A DNA stretch of 33,213 nucleotides from Epibacterium ulvae. Lineage in GTDB: Bacteria; Pseudomonadota; Alphaproteobacteria; Rhodobacterales; Rhodobacteraceae. Below the pieces are notes generated by a model that was not told the DNA's origin, searched no databases, and was given only the letters and a program-made list of their open reading frames with translations. The DNA lies in assembly GCF_018678075.1 (NCBI RefSeq), contig NZ_JAHHIR010000106.1, positions 1-33,213 on the forward strand, in the 5' to 3' direction. The position numbers were made by a program, and so were the translations under genes. Each line of letters begins with the position of its first letter. Position 1 is the stretch's first letter. This document shows positions 25,697 to 33,213 of the stretch, in pieces.

Positions 25697-26824
25697 TTAC
25701 CCCGCCGCTTGCGCTGCGGCCTCTGCATCCAATGAGGCGGCTTTCCTTTCCACCTCTTCCACGATGTGATCCACCATCTGATCGTTGGACATTTTGTGGC
25801 TGGCTTTACCGGCCAGATACACCATGCCGGACCCTGCCCCGCCGCCGGTGAAGCCCACGTCGGTCATCAGCGCTTCACCCGGACCATTGACCACACAGCC
25901 AATGATCGACAGGCTCATGGGGGTCTTGATATGGGCCAGACGTTCTTCGAGGGTTTCAACCGTCTTGATCACATTGAACCCCTGACGCGCGCAGGACGGG
26001 CAAGAGATGATATTGACGCCGCGATGGCGCAGGCCGAGGGATTTCAGGATCTCATAACCGACCTTGATCTCTTCCACTGGATCCGCGGACAGGCTGACGC
26101 GCACGGTATCACCGATCCCCATCCACAAGAGCTGCCCCAACCCGATGGCCGACTTGATCGTTCCCGACATCAGCCCCCCGGCCTCGGTAATACCAAGGTG
26201 AATGGGCGCGTCGGTGGCATCCGCCAGCATTTGATAGGCGGCGGCGGACATAAACACGTCAGAGGCTTTTACGCTGATCTTGAAATTGTGGAAATCATGA
26301 TCCTGTAGAATGCGGATGTGTTCCAGACCGGACTCAACCATCGCATCCGGGCACGGCTCACCGTATTTTTCCAGCAGATGTTTCTCCAACGACCCCGCGT
26401 TCACGCCGATACGAATGGAGCAATTGTGATCCTTGGCCGCTTGAACGACCTCCGCTACGCGAGCGCTGTCGCCGATATTGCCGGGATTGATACGCAGACA
26501 GGCGGCTCCGGCCTCAGCAGCTTCGATCCCGCGTTTGTAGTGGAAATGGATATCGGCCACGATCGGCACCGGGCTTTCGGCCACGATCTCTTTCAACGCT
26601 TTGGACGAGGCTTCATCCGGGACCGAGACCCGCACAATATCCGCACCTGCATCGGCAGAGGCCTGGATCTGCGCAATGGTGCCCGCAACATCCGTGGTCA
26701 ATGTGTTGGTCATCGTCTGCACCGCGATGGGCGCATCCCCTCCAACCGGCACGTTCCCGACCATGATCTGACGGCTTTTGCGGCGTTCGATGTTACGCCA
26801 AGGGCGGATATGGTTGATGGACAT
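25697..26824 (-). CDS. ispG: 4-hydroxy-3-methylbut-2-enyl diphosphate synthase (flavodoxin)
   Basis: 375 residues. It converts methylerythritol cyclodiphosphate to HMBDP in the MEP isoprenoid pathway, using a [4Fe-4S] cluster. N-terminal TIM barrel with [31 protein letters not shown] and [10 protein letters not shown]. The C-terminal cluster domain has Cys ligands in [11 protein letters not shown] and in [12 protein letters not shown]. The length fits the bacterial flavodoxin-dependent form without the plant insertion. It begins at ATG 26824. The rodZ-like gene lies 93 bases upstream on the same strand, a pairing also found in enterobacteria. Confidence 0.97.
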   Translation of the reverse strand: MSINHIRPWRNIERRKSRQIMVGNVPVGGDAPIAVQTMTNTLTTDVAGTIAQIQASADAGADIVRVSVPDEASSKALKEIVAESPVPIVADIHFHYKRGIEAAEAGAACLRINPGNIGDSARVAEVVQAAKDHNCSIRIGVNAGSLEKHLLEKYGEPCPDAMVESGLEHIRILQDHDFHNFKISVKASDVFMSAAAYQMLADATDAPIHLGITEAGGLMSGTIKSAIGLGQLLWMGIGDTVRVSLSADPVEEIKVGYEILKSLGLRHRGVNIISCPSCARQGFNVIKTVETLEERLAHIKTPMSLSIIGCVVNGPGEALMTDVGFTGGGAGSGMVYLAGKASHKMSNDQMVDHIVEEVERKAASLDAEAAAQAAG

Positions 26825-26917
26825 GGTCGGATCCCACTTGCATTCACTGCAGTCTAGATACGCGCGAATGGTGGATCCTGCAATGACAGCAGCGCAACAA
26901 AAGGGTGAAGCTTGCGA

Positions 26918-28123
26918 CTACTCGCTGTCTGGTATGATTTGCAGTTCTGCAACCACTTTGGCCAGAACCTCGTGCTGAGCTTCATCGATATCCACCTGGG
27001 CAAAGCGGTCAGAGACGGCACCGACAGACAGCTCCACCTCTTTGGTGACCTGACCGCGTCCACCAACTGGGCCGAACTGGGCAGTGTTGGTTGCGAAATA
27101 GATCGCGCTGCTTTCGCCGGTACGCAGGCGCGGCGGGTTTTCGGTGAGCGGCACGCTAAAGGTCTGTTCTGCTTCCATGATGGCCTCAAAAATCACGCTG
27201 CCATCGGCGGCCGTGACTTGAACCCATGAGGGGCGAATGGCCACCATCGTCAGGCGCGGCGCAAGATTTGCAACAACTTGGGGTGAGGTCGCCAACGCCT
27301 CATCCGGCTGATCTGCGGCAACACTGGCGTCAGCCAGCGAAATACTCGGGCGATCCGGAGTGACAAAATTGCCAAACTGGTTCGGGTTCAACGTGGAAAT
27401 TGGTGCGTCGCGTGAGACAAGCACAGGAACGTCTAGCGCAGGTGGACGATAAAGGCGATCCAGCGCTTGCGCCGTGGGATCCTGCTCTTGTTCAGCATCC
27501 GCCAGCAACACGCCTTGCAGCGGGTCCAATTCGGACTGAACCGTCGGCACCTGCTCAACCGGTGCGAATTGAACCTGTTGGACCTCTTTCAAAACGGCCA
27601 AGGCACCATAGCCAATGCCGCCAATCAGCCCGATCAGCACAATCAATGATCCAACGGCGCGCGGGTCGATCTGGCTCAGGAAACTGCCGGTGGCCGGCGC
27701 AAAGGGTGTGCTGGGAGAGATAAAAGCATCGCCGCCCAAACCACCACCGGTCTGTACCGATACGTTTTTCGATTTGCGGCTGGAGGCATCGGCAGACATA
27801 CCATGCGCCACTTCAAAGCCGCTCTCCTCGCAGAATTGGTCAAAAACAACCTCGGGATCCATGCTGAGGTAACGTGCATAAGAGCGCACATAACCGGCAA
27901 TAAACCCAGGGGTGTCGAACACAGAAGGATCGGTGTTTTCGATGGCAGCAATATAGGAAGCTTTGATCCGCAGCTCGCGTTGGACGTCCAACAGGGACTT
28001 ACCCATCGTGGCCCGCTCACCGCGCATAACATCACCGAGCTTCAACTCAAAGTCGTCAAAGCTCTTGGGAGAGGACACAGCCACTCCTGTCTTGGACCTG
28101 CGCTGCGTGAGGCGCCCAATCAT
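26918..28123 (-). CDS. RodZ-like HTH membrane protein
   Basis: 401 residues. The N-terminal HTH_25 domain (about 23-100: LKLGDVMRGERATMGKSLLDVQRELRIKASYIAAIE, TPGFIAGYVRSYARYL) is followed by a variable linker, one membrane helix (about 156-177, AVGSLIVLIGLIGGIGYGAL), a Pro/Gln-rich periplasmic linker, and a C-terminal DUF4115-like beta domain (about 290-375, SWVQVTAADGSVIFEAIM). This is the RodZ plan, in which the HTH binds MreB and sets rod width. An extra N-terminal tail of about 20 residues precedes the HTH. It is possibly cotranscribed with ispG. Confidence 0.88.
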   Translation of the reverse strand: MIGRLTQRRSKTGVAVSSPKSFDDFELKLGDVMRGERATMGKSLLDVQRELRIKASYIAAIENTDPSVFDTPGFIAGYVRSYARYLSMDPEVVFDQFCEESGFEVAHGMSADASSRKSKNVSVQTGGGLGGDAFISPSTPFAPATGSFLSQIDPRAVGSLIVLIGLIGGIGYGALAVLKEVQQVQFAPVEQVPTVQSELDPLQGVLLADAEQEQDPTAQALDRLYRPPALDVPVLVSRDAPISTLNPNQFGNFVTPDRPSISLADASVAADQPDEALATSPQVVANLAPRLTMVAIRPSWVQVTAADGSVIFEAIMEAEQTFSVPLTENPPRLRTGESSAIYFATNTAQFGPVGGRGQVTKEVELSVGAVSDRFAQVDIDEAQHEVLAKVVAELQIIPDSE

Positions 28124-28252
28124 CCTTGCTGTCCCATCTTAACCTGCCGCAATCGATGTGAGTTTTGGCAGAAGTCAACATTCCGACTCAGCCGCACTCA
28201 TTCGTTGAGGTTAGAATAACACACTCAAAAGTTTTTTACACTGAACTGTATG

Positions 28253-29476
28253 CTACCCGGCAAGTTCGGCGCGATTTAGCGCACAATGTGACCATAGCTC
28301 GTCCATTGCGTGCACCAATTTGTCGACTTCGCCAGAGCCATGCACCGGAGAAGGGGTGAACCGCAGGCGTTCGGTGCCCCGTGGAACCGTCGGGAAATTG
28401 ATCGGTTGCACGTAGATACCAAAGTCTTCCAACAAGCGATCGCTCAGAACTTTGGTATGCACAGGATTGCCAACAATGACCGGCACGATATGTGAGCCAT
28501 GGTCGATGATGGGCAGCCCCAGACCTTTGAGACGCAGCTTCAAAACCTTGGCCATATCCTGATGCTGGGCACGCAGGGCCTGGTCTTCTTTCAAGAACGC
28601 AATCGACGCTGCTGCACCTGCCGCAATCGCTGGCGCAATGGAGGTGGTGAAGATAAAGCCCGGCGCGTATGAACGCACCGCGTCGCACATTTTCGCAGAG
28701 GCCGCGATATAGCCCCCCATGACGCCGTAAGCTTTGCCCAATGTGCCGTTGATAATGTCGATCCGGTGGGCAAGGTTATCGCGCTCGCTCACCCCGCCAC
28801 CGCGCGGTCCATACAGACCCACGGCATGGACCTCATCGATATAGGTCAGCGCGCCAAATTCATCCGCCAGATCGCAGATCTCTTTGATCGGGCCGAAATC
28901 ACCATCCATGGAATAGACGGATTCAAAAGCGATCAGCTTGGGCGTGCTTGGATCATCGGCCGCCAACAACTCGCGCAGGTGCTCCACATCATTGTGGCGG
29001 AACACACGTTTGGCACCGCCATTGCGGCGCACCCCTTCGATCATGGAGGCGTGGTTCAACGCGTCAGAATAGATGATCAGCCCGGGAAACAGTTTCGGCA
29101 ACGTGGACAGCGTCGCGTCATTGGCAATATAGGCAGAGGTGAACAGCAGCGCCGCTTCTTTGCCGTGCAAGTTCGCCAGTTCCGCCTCAAGCGCGTTATG
29201 ATACACGGTGGTGCCTGAGATATTGCGCGTGCCACCAGAGCCCGCACCGGTGGCGTCAATCGCTTCGTGCATGGCCTTCAAGACAACCGGATGCTGCCCC
29301 ATGCCAAGGTAGTCATTGCCACACCACACTGTGATTTCTTGCTGGGAGCCATCGGCACGGGTGCGCATCGCATGCGGGAACTGACCATTGCGGCGTTCAA
29401 TGTCAATAAATGTCCGGTACCGTCCTTCTTCGTGAAGGCGGTCGATCGCAGTGTCGAGTTGCGCGGTATAGTCCAC
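28253..29476 (-). CDS. hemA: 5-aminolevulinate synthase
   Basis: 407 residues. It condenses glycine and succinyl-CoA to 5-aminolevulinate, the entry to heme and (bacterio)chlorophyll in alphaproteobacteria. Signature: [20 protein letters not shown], the PLP lysine in [36 protein letters not shown] and [18 protein letters not shown] set the start at GTG 29476: GGAGA lies five bases upstream, and the protein then begins [22 protein letters not shown], matching Rhodobacter HemA (MDYNLALD...). ATG 29488 is in frame but has no ribosome site. An Fnr-type box lies about 115 bases upstream. Confidence 0.96.
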   Translation of the reverse strand: MDYTAQLDTAIDRLHEEGRYRTFIDIERRNGQFPHAMRTRADGSQQEITVWCGNDYLGMGQHPVVLKAMHEAIDATGAGSGGTRNISGTTVYHNALEAELANLHGKEAALLFTSAYIANDATLSTLPKLFPGLIIYSDALNHASMIEGVRRNGGAKRVFRHNDVEHLRELLAADDPSTPKLIAFESVYSMDGDFGPIKEICDLADEFGALTYIDEVHAVGLYGPRGGGVSERDNLAHRIDIINGTLGKAYGVMGGYIAASAKMCDAVRSYAPGFIFTTSIAPAIAAGAAASIAFLKEDQALRAQHQDMAKVLKLRLKGLGLPIIDHGSHIVPVIVGNPVHTKVLSDRLLEDFGIYVQPINFPTVPRGTERLRFTPSPVHGSGEVDKLVHAMDELWSHCALNRAELAG

Positions 29477-29566
29477 GATAGTCTCCATCCATAATTGCGG
29501 CCTTTGGGGCAACCAATCCGCCTCTCTTTCTGGCGATCTGCAGCCCGTAATCAGTCTGCAAATGGT

Positions 29567-29604
29567 TTACAATCCCCAGGCTCCGCTGCCTTGATGCATG
29601 TCAA
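29567..29604 (-). promoter_or_regulatory. Fnr/FnrL box and probable hemA promoter
   Basis: TTGATGCATGTCAA at 29591-29604 is an almost perfect match to the Fnr consensus TTGAT-N4-ATCAA. A -10-like TTGTAA (complement of 29567-29572) lies about 20 bases downstream on the - strand, close to the spacing where Fnr activates from about -41. HemA in Rhodobacter is known to be FnrL-controlled. The rest of 29477-29804 holds no gene. Confidence 0.7.
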
Positions 29605-29804
29605 ATAAGCATATAACGCACATACAGCAACAAACATGAGCATTCTGCACTGCGGTCAAACGTCTCAAAACCGACATATTAATCGTACGTTAATGATAGC
29701 GTGGATTTTGCCTAAAACATAGGCAAGTGTAACAGCTGCGCTGGCGTCCCTGCTGCACCGCTGATAGCGTCCGGGCAAAACAGAACGACCTTTAGGAGTC
29801 TCCC

Positions 29805-31196
29805 ATGTCATTACCTCCCGTGCTTGAGAAAATCGACTCGGATCTGGACGCCGCCATGGAACGGTTGATGACCTTCCTGCGCATCCCTTCGATCTCGACC
29901 GACCCGGCCTACAAGCCAGAGGTGGATCGGGCCGCGGATTGGCTGGTGACGGATCTGAAATCCATCGGCATCGCGGCAGAAAAACGCCCGACGCCCGGCC
30001 ACCCGATGGTCACCGGTCAAATCGGCGCAGACCTACCCGAGGGCACGCCCCATGTTCTGTTTTATGGACATTACGACGTCCAACCGGTTGACCCCCTTGA
30101 TCTGTGGGACACACCGCCATTTGAACCCGAAATTCAGGACACCGCCCATGGCCCCGTGATCCGGGGACGTGGCTCATCAGACGACAAAGGGCAGTTGATG
30201 ACCTTTGTCGAGGCCTGCCGCGCTTGGGCTGCGGTTCATGGCACCCTGCCCTGCCGCATCACCTTCTTTTTTGAAGGCGAAGAAGAGTCCGGCTCGCCGT
30301 CGCTGGTGCCCTTCCTCAAAGAACACGCGGATGAGCTGCAATCCGATCTGGCGCTGGTGTGTGACACATCTATGGTCGCACGCGGCGTGCCTTCTATTTC
30401 GTCGCAACTGCGTGGCATGGTGAAGGATGAATTCACCATTGTCGGCCCACGGATCGATCTGCATTCGGGCCATTACGGCGGCCCCGGCCTGAACCCGCTG
30501 CGCGAACTGTCCAAAATCGTCACCTCCTTTTATGACGATGAAACCGGAAAAGTCGCGGTAGACGGCTTCTATGAAGGTGTGCATGAGGTCCCCGAAGACC
30601 AGCTGCGCCAATGGCAAAACTGCGGCTTTGACGAAGGCGTATACCTCAGCGGTGTGGGATATACCCAAGCTCACGGGGAAAAGGACTACTCCACCCTCGA
30701 ACAACAATGGGCGCGCCCAACGCTTGAGGTGAACGGGCTGTGGGGCGGCTACAATGGCGCGGGCTCCAAAACCGTGATCCCATCCGAGGCCCATTGCAAA
30801 ATCACCTGCCGTCTGGTGGGCGACATGGACCCGGCCTCCTTGCGTGACAAGATCCGCAAACACGTGGAAGACCGGTTGAGCGTCGATGCAAAAGTTGTCT
30901 GGGACAATGATCTAGACGGCGCGCCTGCTTCTGTCATGAACCTTGATCGTCCCGAATTCGAAAAAGCCCGCGGTGCCCTGTCGGACGAATGGGAGCGTGA
31001 GGCGGTTTTTGCCGGGATGGGCGGCTCCATCCCAGTTGTGGGCTATTTCAAAACCGTTTTGGGATTGGATTCGATGTTGGTTGGTTTTGCCAATGAGGAC
31101 GACGCCATCCATTCTCCGAACGAGAAATACGACGTCAAAAGCTTCCACAAGGGCATTCGCAGCTGGGCGCGTATTCTGGACGCGCTGTCACGCTAA
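29805..31196 (+). CDS. M20 family metallopeptidase (dipeptidase)
   Basis: 463 residues. M20 dizinc peptidase: first ligand region FYGHYDVQPVDPLDLW, the bridging Asp in RGSSDDKGQ, catalytic Glu pair in FEGEEESGSPS, Asp ligand in LVCDTSM, and the last His in DDAIHSPNEKYD. The dimerisation domain is inserted at about 200-375. Members close to this one cleave dipeptides or N-acyl amino acids; the substrate is not clear. AGGAG lies six bases before the ATG. It is divergent from hemA, and a strong terminator separates it from the thioesterase. Confidence 0.93.
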   Translation: MSLPPVLEKIDSDLDAAMERLMTFLRIPSISTDPAYKPEVDRAADWLVTDLKSIGIAAEKRPTPGHPMVTGQIGADLPEGTPHVLFYGHYDVQPVDPLDLWDTPPFEPEIQDTAHGPVIRGRGSSDDKGQLMTFVEACRAWAAVHGTLPCRITFFFEGEEESGSPSLVPFLKEHADELQSDLALVCDTSMVARGVPSISSQLRGMVKDEFTIVGPRIDLHSGHYGGPGLNPLRELSKIVTSFYDDETGKVAVDGFYEGVHEVPEDQLRQWQNCGFDEGVYLSGVGYTQAHGEKDYSTLEQQWARPTLEVNGLWGGYNGAGSKTVIPSEAHCKITCRLVGDMDPASLRDKIRKHVEDRLSVDAKVVWDNDLDGAPASVMNLDRPEFEKARGALSDEWEREAVFAGMGGSIPVVGYFKTVLGLDSMLVGFANEDDAIHSPNEKYDVKSFHKGIRSWARILDALSR

Positions 31197-31220
31197 CGCG
31201 TCCCCCGTTGAAACATCATC

Positions 31221-31249
31221 AAGCCCCCGCCGCATCGGTGGGGGCTTTT
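31221..31249. terminator. Bidirectional terminator
   Basis: AAGCCCCCGCC (31221-31231) pairs with GGTGGGGGCTT (31237-31247), followed by TT. It lies between the convergent M20 peptidase and thioesterase genes. Confidence 0.85.
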
Positions 31250-31253
31250 GCGT

Positions 31254-31646
31254 TTACGCTTCGCCGTTTACAGGCCGCGGGCGCGCGTTTTCATCCAGCG
31301 CCACAAAGGTGAACACACCTTCTGTTACTGGTTTGCTGTCTTCCTGGTGGCGCGCACGGCTCCAGACCCGGACCTTGATCTTCATCGAGGTGCGACCGAC
31401 TTTTTCCATCTCAGCATAAAGCGAGACTTCATCGCCCACCGACACCGGCTTGTGGAATTGGATCCCATCGACAAACACCGTTGACGCCCGCCCCTTGGAG
31501 TAACGTGCCGCAATTGTGCCCGCCGCAAGGTCCATCTGACTCATCAGCCAGCCACCAAAGATGTCGCCTGCCGGATTGGTGTCGGTTGGCATCGCAATCA
31601 CGCGGATGGTGGGTTGTGTTTCCGGGGGCTGGACCACTTCGGTCAT
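31254..31646 (-). CDS. Acyl-CoA thioesterase (hotdog, YciA-like)
   Basis: 130 residues in one hotdog domain. The central helix motif NPAGDIFGGWLMSQMDLAAG carries the catalytic Asp/Asn region of the 4HBT/YciA type, followed by FHKPVSVGDEVSLYAEMEKVGRTSMKIKVRVWS. It hydrolyses acyl-CoA; the chain length is unknown. The start was moved to ATG 31646, which has AGGAAG upstream; the longer frame from 31691 has no ribosome site. It ends five bases from the terminator shared with the M20 gene. Confidence 0.9.
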   Translation of the reverse strand: MTEVVQPPETQPTIRVIAMPTDTNPAGDIFGGWLMSQMDLAAGTIAARYSKGRASTVFVDGIQFHKPVSVGDEVSLYAEMEKVGRTSMKIKVRVWSRARHQEDSKPVTEGVFTFVALDENARPRPVNGEA

Positions 31647-31730
31647 GTCGAGCTTCCTATTCTTTACATGCAGATACCCTGCATATTTCACGTCGTGCGA
31701 CTTAACACTATCAACGGCTTACAAAGGGGA

Positions 31731-31764
31731 AGCAAAACAAAAACGGCCGCCTTTCGGGGCCGTT
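31731..31764 (-). terminator. Terminator of tRNA-Asp operon
   Basis: AACGGCC (31742-31748) pairs with GGCCGTT (31758-31764). On the - strand the stem is followed by TTTGTTTTGC. It lies 12 bases after the 3' end of the last tRNA-Asp gene. Confidence 0.8.
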
Positions 31765-31775
31765 GCAAAGAAAAG

Positions 31776-31852
31776 TGGCGCGGTTGACGGGGCTCGAACC
31801 CGCGACCCCCGGCGTGACAGGCCGGTACTCTAACCAGCTGAGCTACAACCGC
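31776..31852 (-). tRNA. tRNA-Asp(GTC), copy 3 of operon
   Basis: 77 bases with encoded CCA (31776-31778) and discriminator G. Acceptor stem GCGGTTG/CAACCGC, anticodon arm CCGGC-CTGTCAC-GCCGG with anticodon GTC, and T arm GCGGGTTCGAGCCCCGT. It is the last in transcription order. Confidence 0.95.
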
Positions 31853-31910
31853 GCGTTATATTTTCCAGCCCCTTATCGAGGCAGACCCGTGACCCAAGGT
31901 GTGGGGAAAG

Positions 31911-31987
31911 TGGCGCGGTTGACGGGGCTCGAACCCGCGACCTCCGGCGTGACAGGCCGGCACTCTAACCAGCTGAGCTACAACCGC
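31911..31987 (-). tRNA. tRNA-Asp(GTC), copy 2 of operon
   Basis: 77 bases with encoded CCA (31911-31913). It is near-identical to the other two, with differences at the ends of the anticodon arm region (GAGTGCC and GGAGGTC instead of GAGTACC and GGGGGTC). The spacer to copy 3 is 58 bases, and that to copy 1 is 55. Confidence 0.95.
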
Positions 31988-32042
31988 GCATCCTACTTTC
32001 GATCCCCATCCGGGGCGGCCCTGTAACCCTAGGGAGGGGCAG

Positions 32043-32119
32043 TGGCGCGGTTGACGGGGCTCGAACCCGCGACCCCCGGCGTGACAGGCCGGTACTCTAA
32101 CCATCTGAGCTACAACCGC
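32043..32119 (-). tRNA. tRNA-Asp(GTC), copy 1 of operon
   Basis: 77 bases with encoded CCA (32043-32045) and anticodon GTC. It differs from copy 3 in the D arm (CTCAGATGG against CTCAGCTGG). It is the first in transcription order, and a TTCAGCG/CGCTGAA hairpin (32131-32148) lies in its leader. Confidence 0.95.
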
Positions 32120-32157
32120 TTGCTACCACATTCAGCGTCGCCGCTGAACGTTGGGGT

Positions 32158-32186
32158 GTAATATTCTCAGCCCCTTGAGGCGTCAA
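32158..32186 (-). promoter_or_regulatory. Promoter of tRNA-Asp operon
   Basis: On the - strand TTGACG (complement of 32181-32186) and TATTAC (complement of 32158-32163) are 17 bases apart. Transcription would start near 32151, about 32 bases before the first tRNA. The AT-rich -10 and the perfect spacing suit a strong stable-RNA promoter. Confidence 0.8.
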
Positions 32187-32464
32187 GCGGTGAAATGGGT
32201 TTTTCGCTGATTTCGAAGCTTTTTTTATCGCAGCCGGGACAAGACCTTGACCACACACGAAAAACCGCGACACGCCAGCATAGCAGTCATGCCACTTCGC
32301 ATCAACTGTACGTCGCTCGAGGCTGTGTGAGCACCAACTGCTGCCTAAACAATAGGTGAGTTCGGCAGATCCAGTTGAAGTGGCAATGACTGGTACAAGG
32401 ACTACTATGGCCTTGCCAGAGGCCATTAACGAGCGCTAGAGCCTGGACTTAGTTTCAGACGCCT
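32187..32464. other. Gene-free stretch beside the tRNA operon
   Basis: No gene is supported. The frame on - over 32097-32426 runs into tRNA copy 1 and is not protein-like. Base use is less GC-rich than in neighbouring genes, consistent with decayed mobile DNA. Confidence 0.55.
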
Positions 32465-32492
32465 TTTCGGTGATTGCAGGCAATCACCGAAA
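32465..32492. repeat. 12-bp perfect inverted repeat (hairpin)
   Basis: TTTCGGTGATTG (32465-32476) pairs without mismatch with CAATCACCGAAA (32481-32492) around a 4-base loop. It lies just before the first transposase fragment. It has no T tract, so it is more likely an insertion-sequence end, operator or recombination site than a terminator. Confidence 0.6.
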
Positions 32493-32502
32493 GGATAACA
32501 CA

Positions 32503-32680
32503 ACGGCGCAGGTTCCGCGTTCTCGCCGTTGTCGATGATTTCACTCGCGAATGTTTCGCGCATGTGCCCGACACGTCGCGGTCAGACGTGCGACTGACAC
32601 GCGAATTGGACGCGATCATTCAGGCCCGCAGCATGCCAAAGACAATTGTCAGTGACAACGGTACCGAGACAACCAGTCCA
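32503..32680 (+). pseudogene. IS3-family transposase OrfB fragment (integrase core)
   Basis: Roughly 58 codons from the middle of an IS3-family DDE transposase: RRFRVLAVVDDFTRECFAHV has the first catalytic Asp in VVDDFTRE, and TIVSDNGTE has the second Asp. Both ends of the gene are missing; the third catalytic Glu and everything after DNGTETTS are lost where another element begins. It is an inactive remnant. Confidence 0.8.
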
Positions 32681-32763
32681 GTTGCTCTGCCCCCTGAAAA
32701 CTGGATCGTTCGGAGCTGGAGTTTTCTGCCAAATTTTCCTGGCTGGGAGAGGAGCGGAAATAC

Positions 32764-33030
32764 ATGAAGGCATGAAAGTTCACGAAGGCGCAGAAGACGT
32801 TCATCCTGAAGCAGGGCAAGCGAGGGACCCCGGTCGCTGAGATCTGCCGCAAGGTTGGGATCCGCCAGACGACCTACTTTAACTGGAAGAAGAAGTACGG
32901 TGGCCTGCTGCCGGATGAGATGCGCCGCCTGAAGGCGCTGGAAGACGAGAACAAGCGGCTAAAAAAGATAGTGGCCGACCTCACCCTCGACCGCGAGATG
33001 TTGCAGGATGTCATCCGCCGAAAGCTCTGA
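32764..33030 (+). pseudogene. IS3-family OrfA with premature stop
   Basis: The frame after 32776 encodes a typical OrfA: KFTKAQKTFILKQGKRGTPV, HTH AEICRKVGIRQTTYFNWKKKY and a leucine-zipper-like LKALEDENKRLKKIVADLTL, ending at TGA 33028-33030. The only suitable start, ATG 32764, is followed by a TGA at the fourth codon, so it cannot be translated in full. A slippery AAAAAAG at 32961-32967, in the phase for -1 frameshifting into OrfB, is preserved. Confidence 0.75.
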
Positions 33031-33213
33031 AACCTAGCTGTTTGCGCGAGATTGTTATCGGGATGTGCGTCGACTGGGGCGTGTCGATCCGGAGGGCCTG
33101 TTGGGCCATCTGCTTTGACACGTCCGCCTACCATTTCAAGTCCCGGCGTACGGACCAGGCTGCCGTTGAGCGGCGAATCAAGGAAATTGCCTAGGTTCAG
33201 GCCTTCGGTAACG
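32968..33213 (+). pseudogene. IS3-family OrfB, 5' part with premature stop
   Basis: In the -1 frame after the slippery site the sequence is open through REIVIGMCVDWGVSIRRACW and FDTSAYHFKSRRTDQ to an in-frame TAG at 33192-33194, where intact relatives continue towards the integrase core. It is a remnant and the window ends here. Frame continuity across the OrfA stop agrees with an OrfAB fusion product in the ancestor. Confidence 0.7.

Larger units (their letters stand above)
32681..33213 (+). mobile_element. Second IS3-family element, 5' part, decayed and cut by window end
   Basis: It starts near 32681-32690, where the first transposase fragment breaks off, with an end-like sequence (TGCTCTGCCCCCTGAAAACT). 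It holds a broken OrfA and OrfB. It appears inserted into, or recombined with, the first element. The far end lies outside the window. Confidence 0.6.

Noticed and set aside
26825-26917. GGATCC-based inverted repeat between rodZ-like gene and ispG
   Set aside because: The arms are about 8 bases, far apart and imperfect, with no sign of a terminator or operator.
31763-32026. Frame with repeated LTGLEPAT segments
   Set aside because: The repeat comes from translating tandem tRNA-Asp genes on the wrong strand.
32097-32426. 109-codon frame on - beside the tRNA operon
   Set aside because: It overlaps tRNA-Asp copy 1 and the tRNA promoter, and its translation is not protein-like.

Overview
The window looks like a chromosomal piece of a marine Rhodobacteraceae (Roseobacter-group alphaproteobacterium). 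The main reasons are an alphaproteobacterial hemA (5-aminolevulinate synthase) with an Fnr-type box upstream, a TRAP transporter with an unusually large DctM subunit, a roseobacter-style secreted Hint/RTX protein, aspartate/glutamate leucyltransferase (bpt), and moderately GC-rich coding. No species can be named from the sequence alone.

Layout. 1-1080: a gene fragment with no visible start, a terminator, and a noncoding block of TGTC-headed repeats that resembles one end of a Tn7/Tn5053-type transposon. 1167-3442: small housekeeping genes on + (DUF2852 membrane protein, RDD membrane protein, bpt, VOC protein). 3504-8003 (-): TRAP operon in the order dctP-dctQ-dctM, with an intra-operon hairpin after the binding protein. 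8244-10374 (+): a divergent Cache-domain histidine kinase and NarL-type regulator, probably controlling that transporter. 10371-10757 (-): a second VOC protein. 10949-13543 (+): promoter, leader peptide, attenuator, ilvB and ilvN, an intact branched-chain amino acid attenuation system. 13593-15074: a divergent cold-shock-like small protein and an HTH regulator.

15099-22283 carries what looks like an amiC-mrcA-prfB cell wall/translation block on -, split by a + strand Hint/RTX gene whose 3' end overlaps mrcA by 85 bp. 22326-25619: a PLP aminotransferase (-) with only 22 bp to a divergent M48 metallopeptidase-TPR gene (+), which is translationally coupled to a DsbA-like oxidoreductase. 25697-29476 (-): hemA, rodZ-like and ispG. 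29805-31196 (+): M20 peptidase, convergent with an acyl-CoA thioesterase (-).

31731-32186 is a tRNA-Asp operon (-): strong promoter, three tandem tRNA-Asp(GTC) genes with encoded CCA, and a terminator. To its right (32187-33213) there is no intact gene, only decayed and nested IS3-family remnants. The tRNA array therefore appears to border an accessory region.

I did not find a wholly new multi-gene system. The best leads are the TGTC-repeat transposon end, the ilvB attenuator, the Asp-to-Glu change in the ThDP motif of IlvB, the Hint gene inserted in the cell wall cluster, and the cold-shock-like protein whose 3' end doubles as the ilvN terminator.
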